This document shows positions 6,630 to 15,358 of a stretch of 42,172 nt of DNA, piece after piece; within the stretch, counting starts at the first letter, position 1, and each line of letters begins with the position of its first letter. The stretch covers positions 1 through 42,172 of the forward strand of contig JBLIKP010000008.1 of NCBI GenBank assembly GCA_047635375.1, given 5' to 3'. Origin of the DNA: JBLIKP01 sp047635375. GTDB taxonomy: Bacteria; Bacteroidota; Bacteroidia; Sphingobacteriales; Sphingobacteriaceae. A program made the position numbers and the translations under genes. The notes beneath the pieces are model-generated. The model saw only the letters and a program-made list of their open reading frames with translations, had not been told where the DNA came from and searched no databases.

Positions 6630-9600
6630 GGTTTATTTTTATTTACTACCTTAATTATTTGGCCAGTTTTAATCGAATAGGATTTCAGCCCATTCAAGGC
6701 CAATAATTCTTCGGGACTCATTTTGAACTCTTTTGAAATTGAAAAAATATCATCGCTTGACCTTACTTGGTAGGCGATGATATTATTCAAATCATAGAAA
6801 TAATAAACTTTCAGCCTCTGGCCGAAACTGATTTCCTCTTCTCTTAAATTATTAAGCGAAATGAGGTCGTCTATTTTCATATTAAACTTTTTCCCTACCT
6901 GATTAATCGTTTCTCTAGGCTTAACATCGTAGTAAAGAATAAGGGTGTCGCTTGCCTCAATTTCATTGTAATTTTTTTCAATTAGGCTTCCCGTGGAATT
7001 GAATTTTTTTACTTTAAGTCGTCTGCTTTTTTCAGTTACTTCAAAAACTAGGGGTGCTCTATTTTTATCATTCAAGTTGACCTGTAGGTTTTCGTTTCTG
7101 AATTCAAAATTAGATCCAAGAGAGTTTTTGTAAATCTTAACGTCGTAATTATTTAGTGGTAAGAAGAAATTAAAGTCTCCCCTTGATCCGGTAAGTGTTT
7201 CGTATACTTTTCCCTTTGGGTCGGTGGCGGTGATTTTTATCCCCGATAGCTTAATGGCCTGTTCCTTGGAGTATTTTACCTTTGTTAACATCACCTTTCC
7301 AGTCAGTCCAACCCCGTTTATGAGGGGTAATTTTACTTCCTGAGTTTTTCTAACTCTATAATTGGTTTGGTAACCTGTTGGTAAATACCAACCCTGTCCA
7401 TCAACAATAGAAACTCTATATTCACCCTTTGGGAGTTTCTTGTAAATTATTCTGCCATTTTTATCCGTAATAAATGAAAGGCCATTTACACTTACGATTG
7501 CCCCAGATTTAGCAGGCTCATTCTCATCTTGAATCCAGTTCCCATTACTATCGGCAAAAAGGATAACAGAAAGCGTATGACTGATCAAGCGAATTTTATT
7601 AAAATTCTTTTTCACACCTACTTTGGCCTCAAATCGGCTAAAAAGCGATGAGGAAATAAAATCCGTTTTTAGGCTAAGGGAATAATTCGAAGGAAGGTAA
7701 TAGGTGAACGTAGAACCAATTGACCTTCTTCCCGTTTTTTGAATATTGTCTATATAGTAATTTCCTATAAGGAGTAAGGAAAGTTTACTTTCTAAAAATG
7801 AAAAGCTCGCGTAAGGTGAAACATTTAAATTTATGGGGTATCTGCCGCTAAGCGAGTATAAATATTGTTCGAAAATATAGTAGGGTCCTACGTTAGCAAT
7901 ATTGCTAATTCCATATTGCAGGTAGCTTAAATTAGCCTTGATTTGGGTTGTAAAAAATGGCTTTAGTGGCACTGATATAGGACGGGCAAATCCTAGATCG
8001 GCGGAGGTGAAATAATTTAATCCCTGGTTACCATTACTTTTAAATTCAGTTAGTGTCCTAAAACTTCGGGATGTGAAATCATCAAGGCTCTGTTTTTTAA
8101 ATGCAGGCTTAAAAACTAGTGAGTTTGAGTTTGAGGTTAAGGAATAGAAAAACTCAATACTTTGATCATATTGGTAAACGCTTCTTATACGCTCCCCATT
8201 GAAATACAAGTTTGGATCGCTCCGCCTGATTATTAATCCACCTCCAATTATTTCCTTTTCAGAATATTTATAGAATATCCGCTCACTTAGTTGAAGCTCA
8301 CCCCTTCTTGATGCTGCATAGGAGGGAGTGCTGTAATAATTAACCAACCTAATATTAGTCTTTCTAATATTCCTGACATAATCGACCCCTGTACCTGCTC
8401 CAAATCGAATCAACTGGTTGGTGCGATTTCCATAGTGCTGTTCAGCACCGATTCCCGCCCGTATTTTTATATAATCTTTCTTGGAAGGTCTTACCTCGTA
8501 TTCCGTGACCAAAAGGCTACTGTTAGTTTTTGTCTGGCCGTTAAATTGCTGGATTATTGCTGAAGTGACCGTATTTTGTGCATCAAGTTCGTATTTATGT
8601 TTCCCCATAATGGAGGTTAAGTTTTCTACACTTTTTTTATCTCCTTGAAAGGATTTGTATTGGTTTAATAATACCAATCCAGTGAAAGTTCCATTAGAAG
8701 TTTTTGTTTCAGCTTTTACACCTCGTCCGAAAAGATTTTTTTCAAAAAACTCATTCTGGTCTCCTATCCCAATTTTGTAATTAGCCTTGGCATAGTTTAA
8801 TTGCGCTTCCCGTACAAATAGCCTTTGATTATTGGCGAAATAGAGTGATTGAACTCTGTAGTTTAGTCTCGCGTCTTCCTTTAACCTCAGGTTTCCATAG
8901 GCTCTAAATGTGTGGTAGATGAAGCTTGTCCCGAACCCGTTTCCCCAAATTTCGGCTGTATTTGGCAAATAGCTATCAGACAAGGGGTCTGAGAATTTTT
9001 TAACACTTGTTATTGGTACAACTTCAAAGTTTACAATACTTATGAGATCATTTTTTGAATCTTTTACATTTAGTGTAAGAGTGGTGTTCCCAAATTGCGT
9101 TGCTTTCCTTTCGTTTGATGGCTTTAAGCTTATGTAAATTATGGTGTCTGTTCCATAAGGAAGGGATATTAATTTGTTGTTTTGTGAACTAGTAAATCCC
9201 TTTTCTTCTGAGAAATCAATCCTTATTTTGGCGTCAATATTTCCTCGATTCTCCAATTGAAGCTCTAGCATTGCAAAATTTTGATTAAGATAGTAGAATA
9301 CCTTATTGTTTATTGGATAAACAAAAATCAAGTTGTTTTCAATGACTTTTATTTTCCCTGAAACCGTCAAAGGAGCCCATTCTTTATTTACCGATTCTGT
9401 TCTCGCAATAATGTCAAGTATTTGTCCTCCTCCCAAGTCTCGATTTAAATAAATCCGAACGGGTACCAAAAGGGATTTGCCAGGCAATAAAAAATATTCT
9501 GGCCGTGGTCGGTTTAAGAATCGGTAATCTGAGCTACCTTCAAAATTAACTGTGAAAGATTGAGCCTTATTTGAAGTATTTTCAATTTCTATTATCGAAA

Positions 9601-9742
9601 TTCCAATACCGCCAGTTTTTTCTAAAAGAGTGTCTTTTTGGAACTTAACCTTAAGTGGGGATGTCTGACCCATAGCAATACCTGTCCCACCCCAAATTGT
9701 AAAAATGGTAAGGCTGAGAAAAAGGAAGGATTTGAAGGTCAT
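6626..9742 (-). CDS. Exported usher-like beta-barrel protein with Ig-like, SdrD-like and two LysM domains
   Basis: 1038 aa from the ATG at 9740-9742, preceded by GGAGG and opening with a clear signal peptide (MTFKSFLFLSLTIF..., cleavage near residue 26). A TTG 13 codons earlier would spoil the signal. Two beta-sandwich regions resembling NEW3/chaperone-like Ig folds span about 27-265. A long stretch of alternating aromatic/polar strands with frequent turns (about 270-725) looks like an outer-membrane barrel. A DSNGNWIQDENEP motif begins an SdrD/carboxypeptidase-regulatory-like domain (731-780), followed by a second such domain (about 812-905). Two LysM repeats end the protein (about 936-985 and 988-1033), suggesting periplasmic peptidoglycan binding. 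I do not know a named family for the whole. It resembles alternative (CfaC-type) fimbrial ushers in layout, but no pilin or chaperone gene is adjacent. Function unknown. Confidence 0.75.
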   Translation of the reverse strand: MTFKSFLFLSLTIFTIWGGTGIAMGQTSPLKVKFQKDTLLEKTGGIGISIIEIENTSNKAQSFTVNFEGSSDYRFLNRPRPEYFLLPGKSLLVPVRIYLNRDLGGGQILDIIARTESVNKEWAPLTVSGKIKVIENNLIFVYPINNKVFYYLNQNFAMLELQLENRGNIDAKIRIDFSEEKGFTSSQNNKLISLPYGTDTIIYISLKPSNERKATQFGNTTLTLNVKDSKNDLISIVNFEVVPITSVKKFSDPLSDSYLPNTAEIWGNGFGTSFIYHTFRAYGNLRLKEDARLNYRVQSLYFANNQRLFVREAQLNYAKANYKIGIGDQNEFFEKNLFGRGVKAETKTSNGTFTGLVLLNQYKSFQGDKKSVENLTSIMGKHKYELDAQNTVTSAIIQQFNGQTKTNSSLLVTEYEVRPSKKDYIKIRAGIGAEQHYGNRTNQLIRFGAGTGVDYVRNIRKTNIRLVNYYSTPSYAASRRGELQLSERIFYKYSEKEIIGGGLIIRRSDPNLYFNGERIRSVYQYDQSIEFFYSLTSNSNSLVFKPAFKKQSLDDFTSRSFRTLTEFKSNGNQGLNYFTSADLGFARPISVPLKPFFTTQIKANLSYLQYGISNIANVGPYYIFEQYLYSLSGRYPINLNVSPYASFSFLESKLSLLLIGNYYIDNIQKTGRRSIGSTFTYYLPSNYSLSLKTDFISSSLFSRFEAKVGVKKNFNKIRLISHTLSVILFADSNGNWIQDENEPAKSGAIVSVNGLSFITDKNGRIIYKKLPKGEYRVSIVDGQGWYLPTGYQTNYRVRKTQEVKLPLINGVGLTGKVMLTKVKYSKEQAIKLSGIKITATDPKGKVYETLTGSRGDFNFFLPLNNYDVKIYKNSLGSNFEFRNENLQVNLNDKNRAPLVFEVTEKSRRLKVKKFNSTGSLIEKNYNEIEASDTLILYYDVKPRETINQVGKKFNMKIDDLISLNNLREEEISFGQRLKVYYFYDLNNIIAYQVRSSDDIFSISKEFKMSPEELLALNGLKSYSIKTGQIIKVVNKNKP

Positions 9743-9822
9743 CGACCTCCAAAAAACGCTATGGATGTTAGGTGTCCTCAAGTATTAGTTTTAACGAATA
9801 TAATGGATTGTAGTTGCGTAAT

Positions 9823-10356
9823 TTATTTATGGACATAAATATCCGGGAGGTTACGTCCTAAATTATCAAAATCTAAGCCAAAGCCCACCACAAAAGCAGG
9901 CGGAATTGAAAACCCAACCCAATCTGGGGCAATGTTTTTCTGGCATTTTTCTGGCTTGAAAAGTAAAGTCGCAATTTTAACGTTTTTAAATTCTTTTTCC
10001 GCCAATATTTCTAAAAGAAAGGAAACAGTGTGTCCAGTATCAACTATGTCTTCCACAATAATGAGCGGCTGATCTTTTTTTTCGGGTAGTTCAAGGAAAT
10101 CAATAGTTGGAGGGCCGTTTTCCATTCCATTGTAACTCTTGATTTTTGTGAAACCCCATTCACATTCACCTGAAAAAGCTTGGGTTAATTCCATGGCAAA
10201 AGGTGTGGCACCTTTTAAAACGATTAAAAAATAGGGAATTTGTCCACCGTAAATTTTCGTGATTTCTTCCCCCATGATTTTTATCTTTCGTGATATTTCT
10301 TCCTGGGAAAAAAGGATTTGAAACACTTTGTCGTGCAAAATTATGGTGGATGGCAT
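9823..10356 (-). CDS. hpt: Hypoxanthine(-guanine) phosphoribosyltransferase
   Basis: 177 aa. Converts hypoxanthine or guanine plus PRPP to IMP or GMP (purine salvage). The type I phosphoribosyltransferase PRPP loop is VEDIVDTGHT (residues 101-110). LKGATPFAMEL (48-58) is the pyrophosphate-binding loop and WVGFSIPPAFVVGFGLDFD the base-recognition/C-terminal segment, all standard for HPRT. ATG start at 10354-10356. It is divergent from purK across a 109-base gap, which puts salvage and de novo purine genes back to back; shared control is possible, but no operator is visible. Confidence 0.93.
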   Translation of the reverse strand: MPSTIILHDKVFQILFSQEEISRKIKIMGEEITKIYGGQIPYFLIVLKGATPFAMELTQAFSGECEWGFTKIKSYNGMENGPPTIDFLELPEKKDQPLIIVEDIVDTGHTVSFLLEILAEKEFKNVKIATLLFKPEKCQKNIAPDWVGFSIPPAFVVGFGLDFDNLGRNLPDIYVHK

Positions 10357-10440
10357 TCCTGTTTTTTGGGTTTAAGATTTAAATGTAAACGGAATTTCGG
10401 ATTTTAGAATGAATTCCGAGGTCTAAAAGATTTTTTAAGG

Positions 10441-10448
10441 TATTTTTG
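10441..10448 (+). promoter_or_regulatory. Candidate -7 promoter element for purK operon
   Basis: TATTTTTG matches TAnnTTTG exactly and ends 17 bases before the purK ATG, giving a very short 5' leader. No TTG is seen at 17-23 bases upstream, so only the -7 half is convincing. Confidence 0.4.
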
Positions 10449-10465
10449 GACTAAATTCAGCAGAT

Positions 10466-11617
10466 ATGAAGATATTTTCTCCTTTCGACGGTAAAACTAG
10501 ACTTGGAATTTTAGGTGGCGGTCAATTAGGTCGCATGCTTCTTACTGAAGTAAACAAACTAAATGTTGAAGTTTCAATCCTTGATCCTGACCCAAATGCT
10601 CCATGTAGCGTGTTTGAAGGTAGTTTCGTTCTTGGCGATTTTAAAGATTTTAATACGGTTATGGCTTTCGCCGAAAGCGTAGACATCATCACCATAGAAA
10701 TTGAAAATGTAAATATCCAAGCATTACGAGAACTTAAGAAAAAAGGAAAAAAAGTTTATCCAGACCCTGAAATTTTAGCAACTGTTAAAGACAAAGGGAT
10801 TCAAAAGCAATTCTACCTTGACAATAATATCCCGACGGCAAAATTCGAATTAATTTCCGCCGACAAGGCACCAGAAAACCTTCCTTTTACTTTTCCATTC
10901 GTTCAAAAAACGAGGACCGGCGGGTACGACGGAAGAGGGGTTCAGATTATAAGAACCGAAGCCGACCTTGCTAACTTTTGGAATGGAGATACACTACTTG
11001 AAGAGATGGTCCCTTTCGAAAAGGAAATTGCGGTTATTGTTTCTCGGGGTAAAAATGGTGAGGTAAAAACTTTCCCATCTGTTGAAATGGAATTTCATCC
11101 AACAGCCAACCTCGTAGAGTTTTTGGTTAGCCCTTCGTCACTTTCTCAGGAGCTAAAAGATAAGGCATCGGCTATAGCCGAAAAAGTGGCAACCGCTTTC
11201 GGCCTTGTTGGAATTATGGCCGTCGAGATGTTTTTAACCAAGACTGGCGATATTTTGGTTAACGAGGTAGCTCCGCGTCCACACAATTCGGGACACCAAA
11301 CCATTGAAGGGAATGTAACCTCACAATATGCTCAACTCCTGCGTGCTTTGCTTGAACAGCCTTTGGGCGACACGTCTTTGCGTGGTGCGAGCGTGATGGT
11401 TAATCTGCTTGGCGCGGATGGTCATGAGGGTATCGTGAGCTATGCTGGATTAGACGAGGTTTTGGCAATTTCGGGGACGTATGTGCACCTTTACGGAAAG
11501 AAAAATACGCGTTCATTTAGAAAAATGGGACACATTACAATATGCGACAATGACCTTGACCAAGCTGTGGCTAGGGCGAGAAAGGTTAAAGAAATTATAA
11601 AATCGATAAGCAATTAA
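10466..11617 (+). CDS. purK: N5-carboxyaminoimidazole ribonucleotide synthase PurK
   Basis: 383 aa, ATP-grasp enzyme making N5-CAIR from AIR, ATP and bicarbonate in de novo purine synthesis. N-terminal pre-ATP-grasp motif LGILGGGQLGRML (18-30). ATP-grasp core with PFVQKTRTGGYDGRGVQII and LEEMVPFEKEIAVIVSRG; catalytic/metal segment FLTKTGDILVNEVAPRPHNSGHQTIEG. Length is typical. purE starts 11 bases after its stop, the usual pairing, because PurE uses the unstable N5-CAIR directly. First gene of a rightward run through hutI. Confidence 0.97.
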   Translation: MKIFSPFDGKTRLGILGGGQLGRMLLTEVNKLNVEVSILDPDPNAPCSVFEGSFVLGDFKDFNTVMAFAESVDIITIEIENVNIQALRELKKKGKKVYPDPEILATVKDKGIQKQFYLDNNIPTAKFELISADKAPENLPFTFPFVQKTRTGGYDGRGVQIIRTEADLANFWNGDTLLEEMVPFEKEIAVIVSRGKNGEVKTFPSVEMEFHPTANLVEFLVSPSSLSQELKDKASAIAEKVATAFGLVGIMAVEMFLTKTGDILVNEVAPRPHNSGHQTIEGNVTSQYAQLLRALLEQPLGDTSLRGASVMVNLLGADGHEGIVSYAGLDEVLAISGTYVHLYGKKNTRSFRKMGHITICDNDLDQAVARARKVKEIIKSISN

Positions 11618-11628
11618 AATATAAAAAC

Positions 11629-12123
11629 ATGGCGAAACCATTAGTAGGAATAATCATGGGGAGCGATTCAGACCTTCCTGTAATGCAGGATGCGGCGGAT
11701 ATGCTCACAGAATTTAACATCGATTTCGAAATCACCGTAGTTAGTGCTCATCGTACTCCCGAAAGGATGTATGAGTATGCTAAAAGCGTGCGTTCTCGCG
11801 GACTAAAATGCGTAATTGCCGGCGCTGGTGGTGCTGCGCATCTTCCGGGAATGGTTGCAGCCATTACAGAATTACCCGTAATTGGCGTTCCTGTAAAATC
11901 AAGAAATTCTATTGACGGGTGGGATAGCGTGCTAAGCATTCTTCAAATGCCAGGTGGCGTACCTGTAGCAACGGTCGCTCTTGACGGCGCGAAAAATGCG
12001 GGAATTTTGGCAGCACAAATCGTTGGAGCCTCTGACGATAAAGTGCTTGATTCCATTCGTGCCTATAAAGATAATTTACGTTCGATTGTAGAAGCCAAAG
12101 CGGCAAAACTTGAAGCTAAGTAA
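11629..12123 (+). CDS. purE: N5-carboxyaminoimidazole ribonucleotide mutase PurE (class I)
   Basis: 164 aa. Converts N5-CAIR to CAIR. Diagnostic motifs are IMGSDSDLPVMQDAADML near the N-terminus, VVSAHRTPERMYEYA with the catalytic His (SAHRTP), and AGGAAHLPGMVAAITELPVIGVPV. These mark class I (bacterial mutase) PurE, which agrees with the adjacent purK; class II carboxylase organisms lack PurK. The 164-residue length is standard for the octameric enzyme. The M16 protease begins 18 bases downstream. Confidence 0.97.
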   Translation: MAKPLVGIIMGSDSDLPVMQDAADMLTEFNIDFEITVVSAHRTPERMYEYAKSVRSRGLKCVIAGAGGAAHLPGMVAAITELPVIGVPVKSRNSIDGWDSVLSILQMPGGVPVATVALDGAKNAGILAAQIVGASDDKVLDSIRAYKDNLRSIVEAKAAKLEAK

Positions 12124-12141
12124 TTTGTTGTCTCAGGGTTA

Positions 12142-13389
12142 ATGCGAAAAGAAAACTTTCATATTCATAGCTTTCCAAGCGGATTGCGAATGGTGTTCCG
12201 TGCGACGTCGGACTCACAAGTGGCACACTGCTGCGTAGTGGTTCAGGCGGGTTCACGTGACGAAACCGAAGAAGAAAACGGAATGGCTCACTTCCTTGAG
12301 CACCTCCTCTTCAAGGGAACACACAAAAGAAAATCTCACCATATTTTAAGCCGAATTGAAAATGTAGGTGGCGAAATAAATGCCTATACCAGCAAGGAAT
12401 ATACTTGTCTGCATAGCTCATTTTTAAAAGAACATTTGAATCGAGGAGTAGACCTTCTCGCCGATATTTTTACCAATTCGTCTTTCCCTGAGCGGGAATT
12501 GAATAAAGAAAAAGGGGTGATTGTAGATGAAATTGATTCTTACAAGGACCAACCAGAAGAACAGATAAACGACGATTTCGAGGATATTCTTTACGCTGGC
12601 CATGCCATGGGAAGAAATATCTTAGGGACGGAAGAATCGGTGAATTCATTTACTACTGATCAGGTGAAAGCCTTCGTGAGTAGAAATTACCTTCCTGAAA
12701 AAACAGTGGTTGCCATTGATGGTCCCTTCACTATTCAAAAGGCGATAAAGGTGGTGGAGAAATATTTCGGTCACCTTAAACCATCGACGCAAGTCCAAAA
12801 TAGGAGTTTAATTACTCCTTATAAACCAATCACCCGAACCGAAGAGCGTAACGCTTTTCAAGCGCATTGCATCATTGGAACACGAGGGTATGACCTTCAT
12901 CACGAATTAAAATACCCCTTGTTTTTAATGAACGACGTGCTTGGCGGACCAGGAATGAGTTCCCGACTGAACATGCAGATTCGTGAGAAATACGGCTATA
13001 CCTATCACATAGAATCTTCTTTTCAGCCTTATAGCGACACGGGGAATTTTAATATTTACCTCGGCACCGACTGGAATAAATTGCAGCGCGCAATCACTTT
13101 GGTGAAGAAGGAATTAAAACTCCTTCGCGAAAAACCGTTGGGCGTGCTTCAATTAAAAATCGCACGACAAAAATTAACGGGACAAATTGCCCTAGGCGAG
13201 GAAAATAGAGTGGGGGGGATAATTTCCCTAGCTCGAAGTCTACTAGTGTACGACGATATTGAACCGCTAGAAACGATTATCAAAAAAATAGAAAATATTT
13301 CGGCGACGGATGTAATGGAAGTGGCAAATCAACTATTGATTGAAGACCAACTTTCTATGCTCGCCTTCAAACCCACACAAGAAAACTAA
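12142..13389 (+). CDS. M16-family zinc metallopeptidase (processing-peptidase-like)
   Basis: 415 aa. Single M16 unit of the PqqL/mitochondrial processing peptidase-beta/YmxG type. The inverted zinc motif HFLEH (H50, E53, H54) is intact, with the distal zinc ligand Glu in NKEKGVIVDEIDSYKDQPEE (about E130). The C-terminal half carries the R/Y-type segment GGPGMSSRLNMQIREKYGYTYHIES. No signal peptide is visible, so it probably acts in the cytoplasm. The substrate is unknown. It sits between purE and the O-methyltransferase, its stop codon overlapping the next ATG by one base (13389), so translation of the two is likely coupled. Confidence 0.92.
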   Translation: MRKENFHIHSFPSGLRMVFRATSDSQVAHCCVVVQAGSRDETEEENGMAHFLEHLLFKGTHKRKSHHILSRIENVGGEINAYTSKEYTCLHSSFLKEHLNRGVDLLADIFTNSSFPERELNKEKGVIVDEIDSYKDQPEEQINDDFEDILYAGHAMGRNILGTEESVNSFTTDQVKAFVSRNYLPEKTVVAIDGPFTIQKAIKVVEKYFGHLKPSTQVQNRSLITPYKPITRTEERNAFQAHCIIGTRGYDLHHELKYPLFLMNDVLGGPGMSSRLNMQIREKYGYTYHIESSFQPYSDTGNFNIYLGTDWNKLQRAITLVKKELKLLREKPLGVLQLKIARQKLTGQIALGEENRVGGIISLARSLLVYDDIEPLETIIKKIENISATDVMEVANQLLIEDQLSMLAFKPTQEN

Positions 13390-14030
13390 TGGATTTTATC
13401 GATCACGATTTAAGAGATTATTCTGAGAAATTTACCTCACCAGAAAACGAGGTGCTTGCCGATTTAAACAGAAATACCAACGCCAAGGTGCTTTATCCGC
13501 AAATGTTGGCGGGTCATTTACAAGGTAGGGTTTTGAGCATGTTGAGCCACATGATTAAGCCTAAGCGTGTGTTGGAGATTGGTACTTTCACAGGCTATTC
13601 TGCAATTTGTTTCGCTGAAGGCCTTGCCGAAGGCGGTATGGTGCACACCATTGACATCAACGAGGAGCTTGAACCCATGGTCGCCGATTACATCAAACGA
13701 TCTAATTTTCAAGATAAAATCACCCAACACATCGGGAATGCGTTGGACATAATTCCCACTATGGATGAGACATTTGATATGGCTTATCTAGACGCTGATA
13801 AAATAAATTACGACAATTATTTTGACCTGGTCTACCCAAAAATGCGCAAAGGTGGTTGGATAATTACCGACAATATTCTTTGGAGCGGAAAAGTCTTGAA
13901 AGACCGTGAAGGCTTGGACAAAGACACCGTAGCGATCAAAGACTTCACAGAAAGATTGCATAACGACGATAGGCTGGAGAATGTAGTTCTTCCAATTCGC
14001 GATGGGATTTATGTAGCACGCGTAAAATAA
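13389..14030 (+). CDS. SAM-dependent O-methyltransferase (class I, catechol/caffeoyl-CoA OMT-like)
   Basis: 213 aa. SAM-binding motif I is VLEIGTFTGYSAICFAEGL (about 57-75), the acidic ribose-binding segment is VHTIDINEELEPM, and motif IV with the metal-binding Asp is FDMAYLDADKINYDNYFDL. GGWIITDNILWSGKV is the next conserved block. This is the Methyltransf_3 family, which methylates small catechol-like hydroxyls using Mg2+ or, in some bacteria, hydroxyls on modified RNA bases (TrmR/YrrM-type). Sequence alone does not choose. The ATG overlaps the TAA of the M16 gene, and hutI starts 5 bases after its stop. Confidence 0.9.
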   Translation: MDFIDHDLRDYSEKFTSPENEVLADLNRNTNAKVLYPQMLAGHLQGRVLSMLSHMIKPKRVLEIGTFTGYSAICFAEGLAEGGMVHTIDINEELEPMVADYIKRSNFQDKITQHIGNALDIIPTMDETFDMAYLDADKINYDNYFDLVYPKMRKGGWIITDNILWSGKVLKDREGLDKDTVAIKDFTERLHNDDRLENVVLPIRDGIYVARVK

Positions 14031-14034
14031 AATT

Positions 14035-15276
14035 ATGGGACTGCTGATAAAAAATATAGGCGAACTGTTTCAAGTAAATCGCGGTGAAAAGAAACGCGTT
14101 TCAGGGAAAGAAATGGCGACGTTGCCGACGATAAAAAGCGCTTTCCTTTTAGTTAAAGACGAGCTTATTGAAGACTTCGGTAAGATGGATGATTGCTCTC
14201 CAGATTCTAGCCATGAAGTGGTAGACGCTCAAGGCGGAAGTGTTTTTCCGTCGTTCTGCGATTCACATACACATCTTGTTTTCGCCGATACCCGCGAGGA
14301 AGAATTCGAAGACAGAATAAAGGGCCTTACTTACGAAGAGATTGCTGCCAAAGGCGGCGGGATTATTAATTCCGCGAACAAGCTTCAAGGCATGGACGAA
14401 GACGAACTTTATCGTCGTGCTGCAAAACGTTTGGAGAAAATAATTTCCTACGGCACGGGAGCCATTGAAATAAAAAGTGGCTACGGACTTACCCCCGATG
14501 CTGAGCTAAAAATGCTTCGCGTAGCGCGTAAGCTAGGAAAGAATTATCCAGTCGAGATAAAAACGAATTTCCTTGCCGCGCACGCATTCCCAAAAGAATT
14601 CAAAGAAAACCACCAAGGCTACATCGACCAAATCATCAATGAAATGATGCCTAAGGTTGCTGAAGAAAAACTCGCCGATTTTGTAGATATTTTCTGCGAA
14701 CGCGGTTATTTCTCCAACGACGAAACCGATCAGATTTTAACCGCAGGAGCGAAATACGGCATGCGCCCGAAAATTCACGTCAACCAATTTTCAATAAGCG
14801 GTGGGATAGAAGTTGCGCTTAAACACAACGCACTTTCGGTAGATCACTTGGAAGTTTTATCTGACGAAGAAATCGGGCAACTGAAAAACTCCGAATGTAT
14901 GCCTACCATGCTGCCAAGTTGTAGCTTTTTCATAAAAATCCCGTTCGGACCAGCGCGCAAGGTGATTGATAGCGGACTTCCACTAGCACTTGCCACAGAT
15001 TTCAATCCGGGCTCAACGCCATCAGGGAGAATGAGTTTCGTGATGAGCTTGGCATGTATTCACCAAAATCTACTTCCGGCAGAAGCGCTAAACGCGACTA
15101 CGCTTAACACCGCCTACGCGATGGGAGTGGAAGAAAAAATGGGTAGCATAGACAAAGGAAAATTAGCCTCATTCTTCATCACTGATCCCATCAAAGGATT
15201 AAGTTTTATCCCATACAGTTTTGGCGATGACCCTGTAAGAAGAGTCTTTTTAAAAGGGAAAGAATTTAAAGCTTAA
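14035..15276 (+). CDS. hutI: Imidazolonepropionase
   Basis: 413 aa. Third step of histidine degradation: hydrolysis of imidazolone-5-propanoate to N-formimino-L-glutamate. Amidohydrolase-fold metal site: FCDSHTHLVFADTREEEF (HxH plus the substrate-binding Arg), FLAAHAFP, IHVNQFS and ATDFNPGSTP. The GGGI segment and IEIKSGYGL are also typical. Full length. Starts 5 bases after the methyltransferase. hutH and hutU are not in the window, so the first two pathway steps must be encoded elsewhere. The next gene, ftcD, handles the formiminoglutamate produced here. Confidence 0.96.
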   Translation: MGLLIKNIGELFQVNRGEKKRVSGKEMATLPTIKSAFLLVKDELIEDFGKMDDCSPDSSHEVVDAQGGSVFPSFCDSHTHLVFADTREEEFEDRIKGLTYEEIAAKGGGIINSANKLQGMDEDELYRRAAKRLEKIISYGTGAIEIKSGYGLTPDAELKMLRVARKLGKNYPVEIKTNFLAAHAFPKEFKENHQGYIDQIINEMMPKVAEEKLADFVDIFCERGYFSNDETDQILTAGAKYGMRPKIHVNQFSISGGIEVALKHNALSVDHLEVLSDEEIGQLKNSECMPTMLPSCSFFIKIPFGPARKVIDSGLPLALATDFNPGSTPSGRMSFVMSLACIHQNLLPAEALNATTLNTAYAMGVEEKMGSIDKGKLASFFITDPIKGLSFIPYSFGDDPVRRVFLKGKEFKA

Positions 15277-15289
15277 GCCATTGTAAAAC

Positions 15290-15320
15290 TTTGCGTTATG
15301 AATGAAAGTAGCGTATTTTG
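15290..15320 (+). promoter_or_regulatory. Candidate ftcD promoter (TTTG - 20 nt - TATTTTG)
   Basis: TTTG at 15290-15293 and TATTTTG at 15314-15320 are 20 bases apart, the normal spacing for the Bacteroidota -33/-7 pair. The -7 element is one base short of TAnnTTTG. It lies in the 82-base gap between hutI and ftcD and ends 38 bases before the ftcD ATG, so ftcD may have its own promoter in addition to read-through. Confidence 0.45.
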
Positions 15321-15358
15321 CATTAAAGAAATAACCTGATTACCCTAAATAAAAACCA

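Noticed and set aside
9743..9781. TTG-started 13-residue extension of the barrel-LysM protein
   Set aside because: It would place a non-hydrophobic stretch before an otherwise perfect signal peptide; the ATG at 9742 is preceded by GGAGG.
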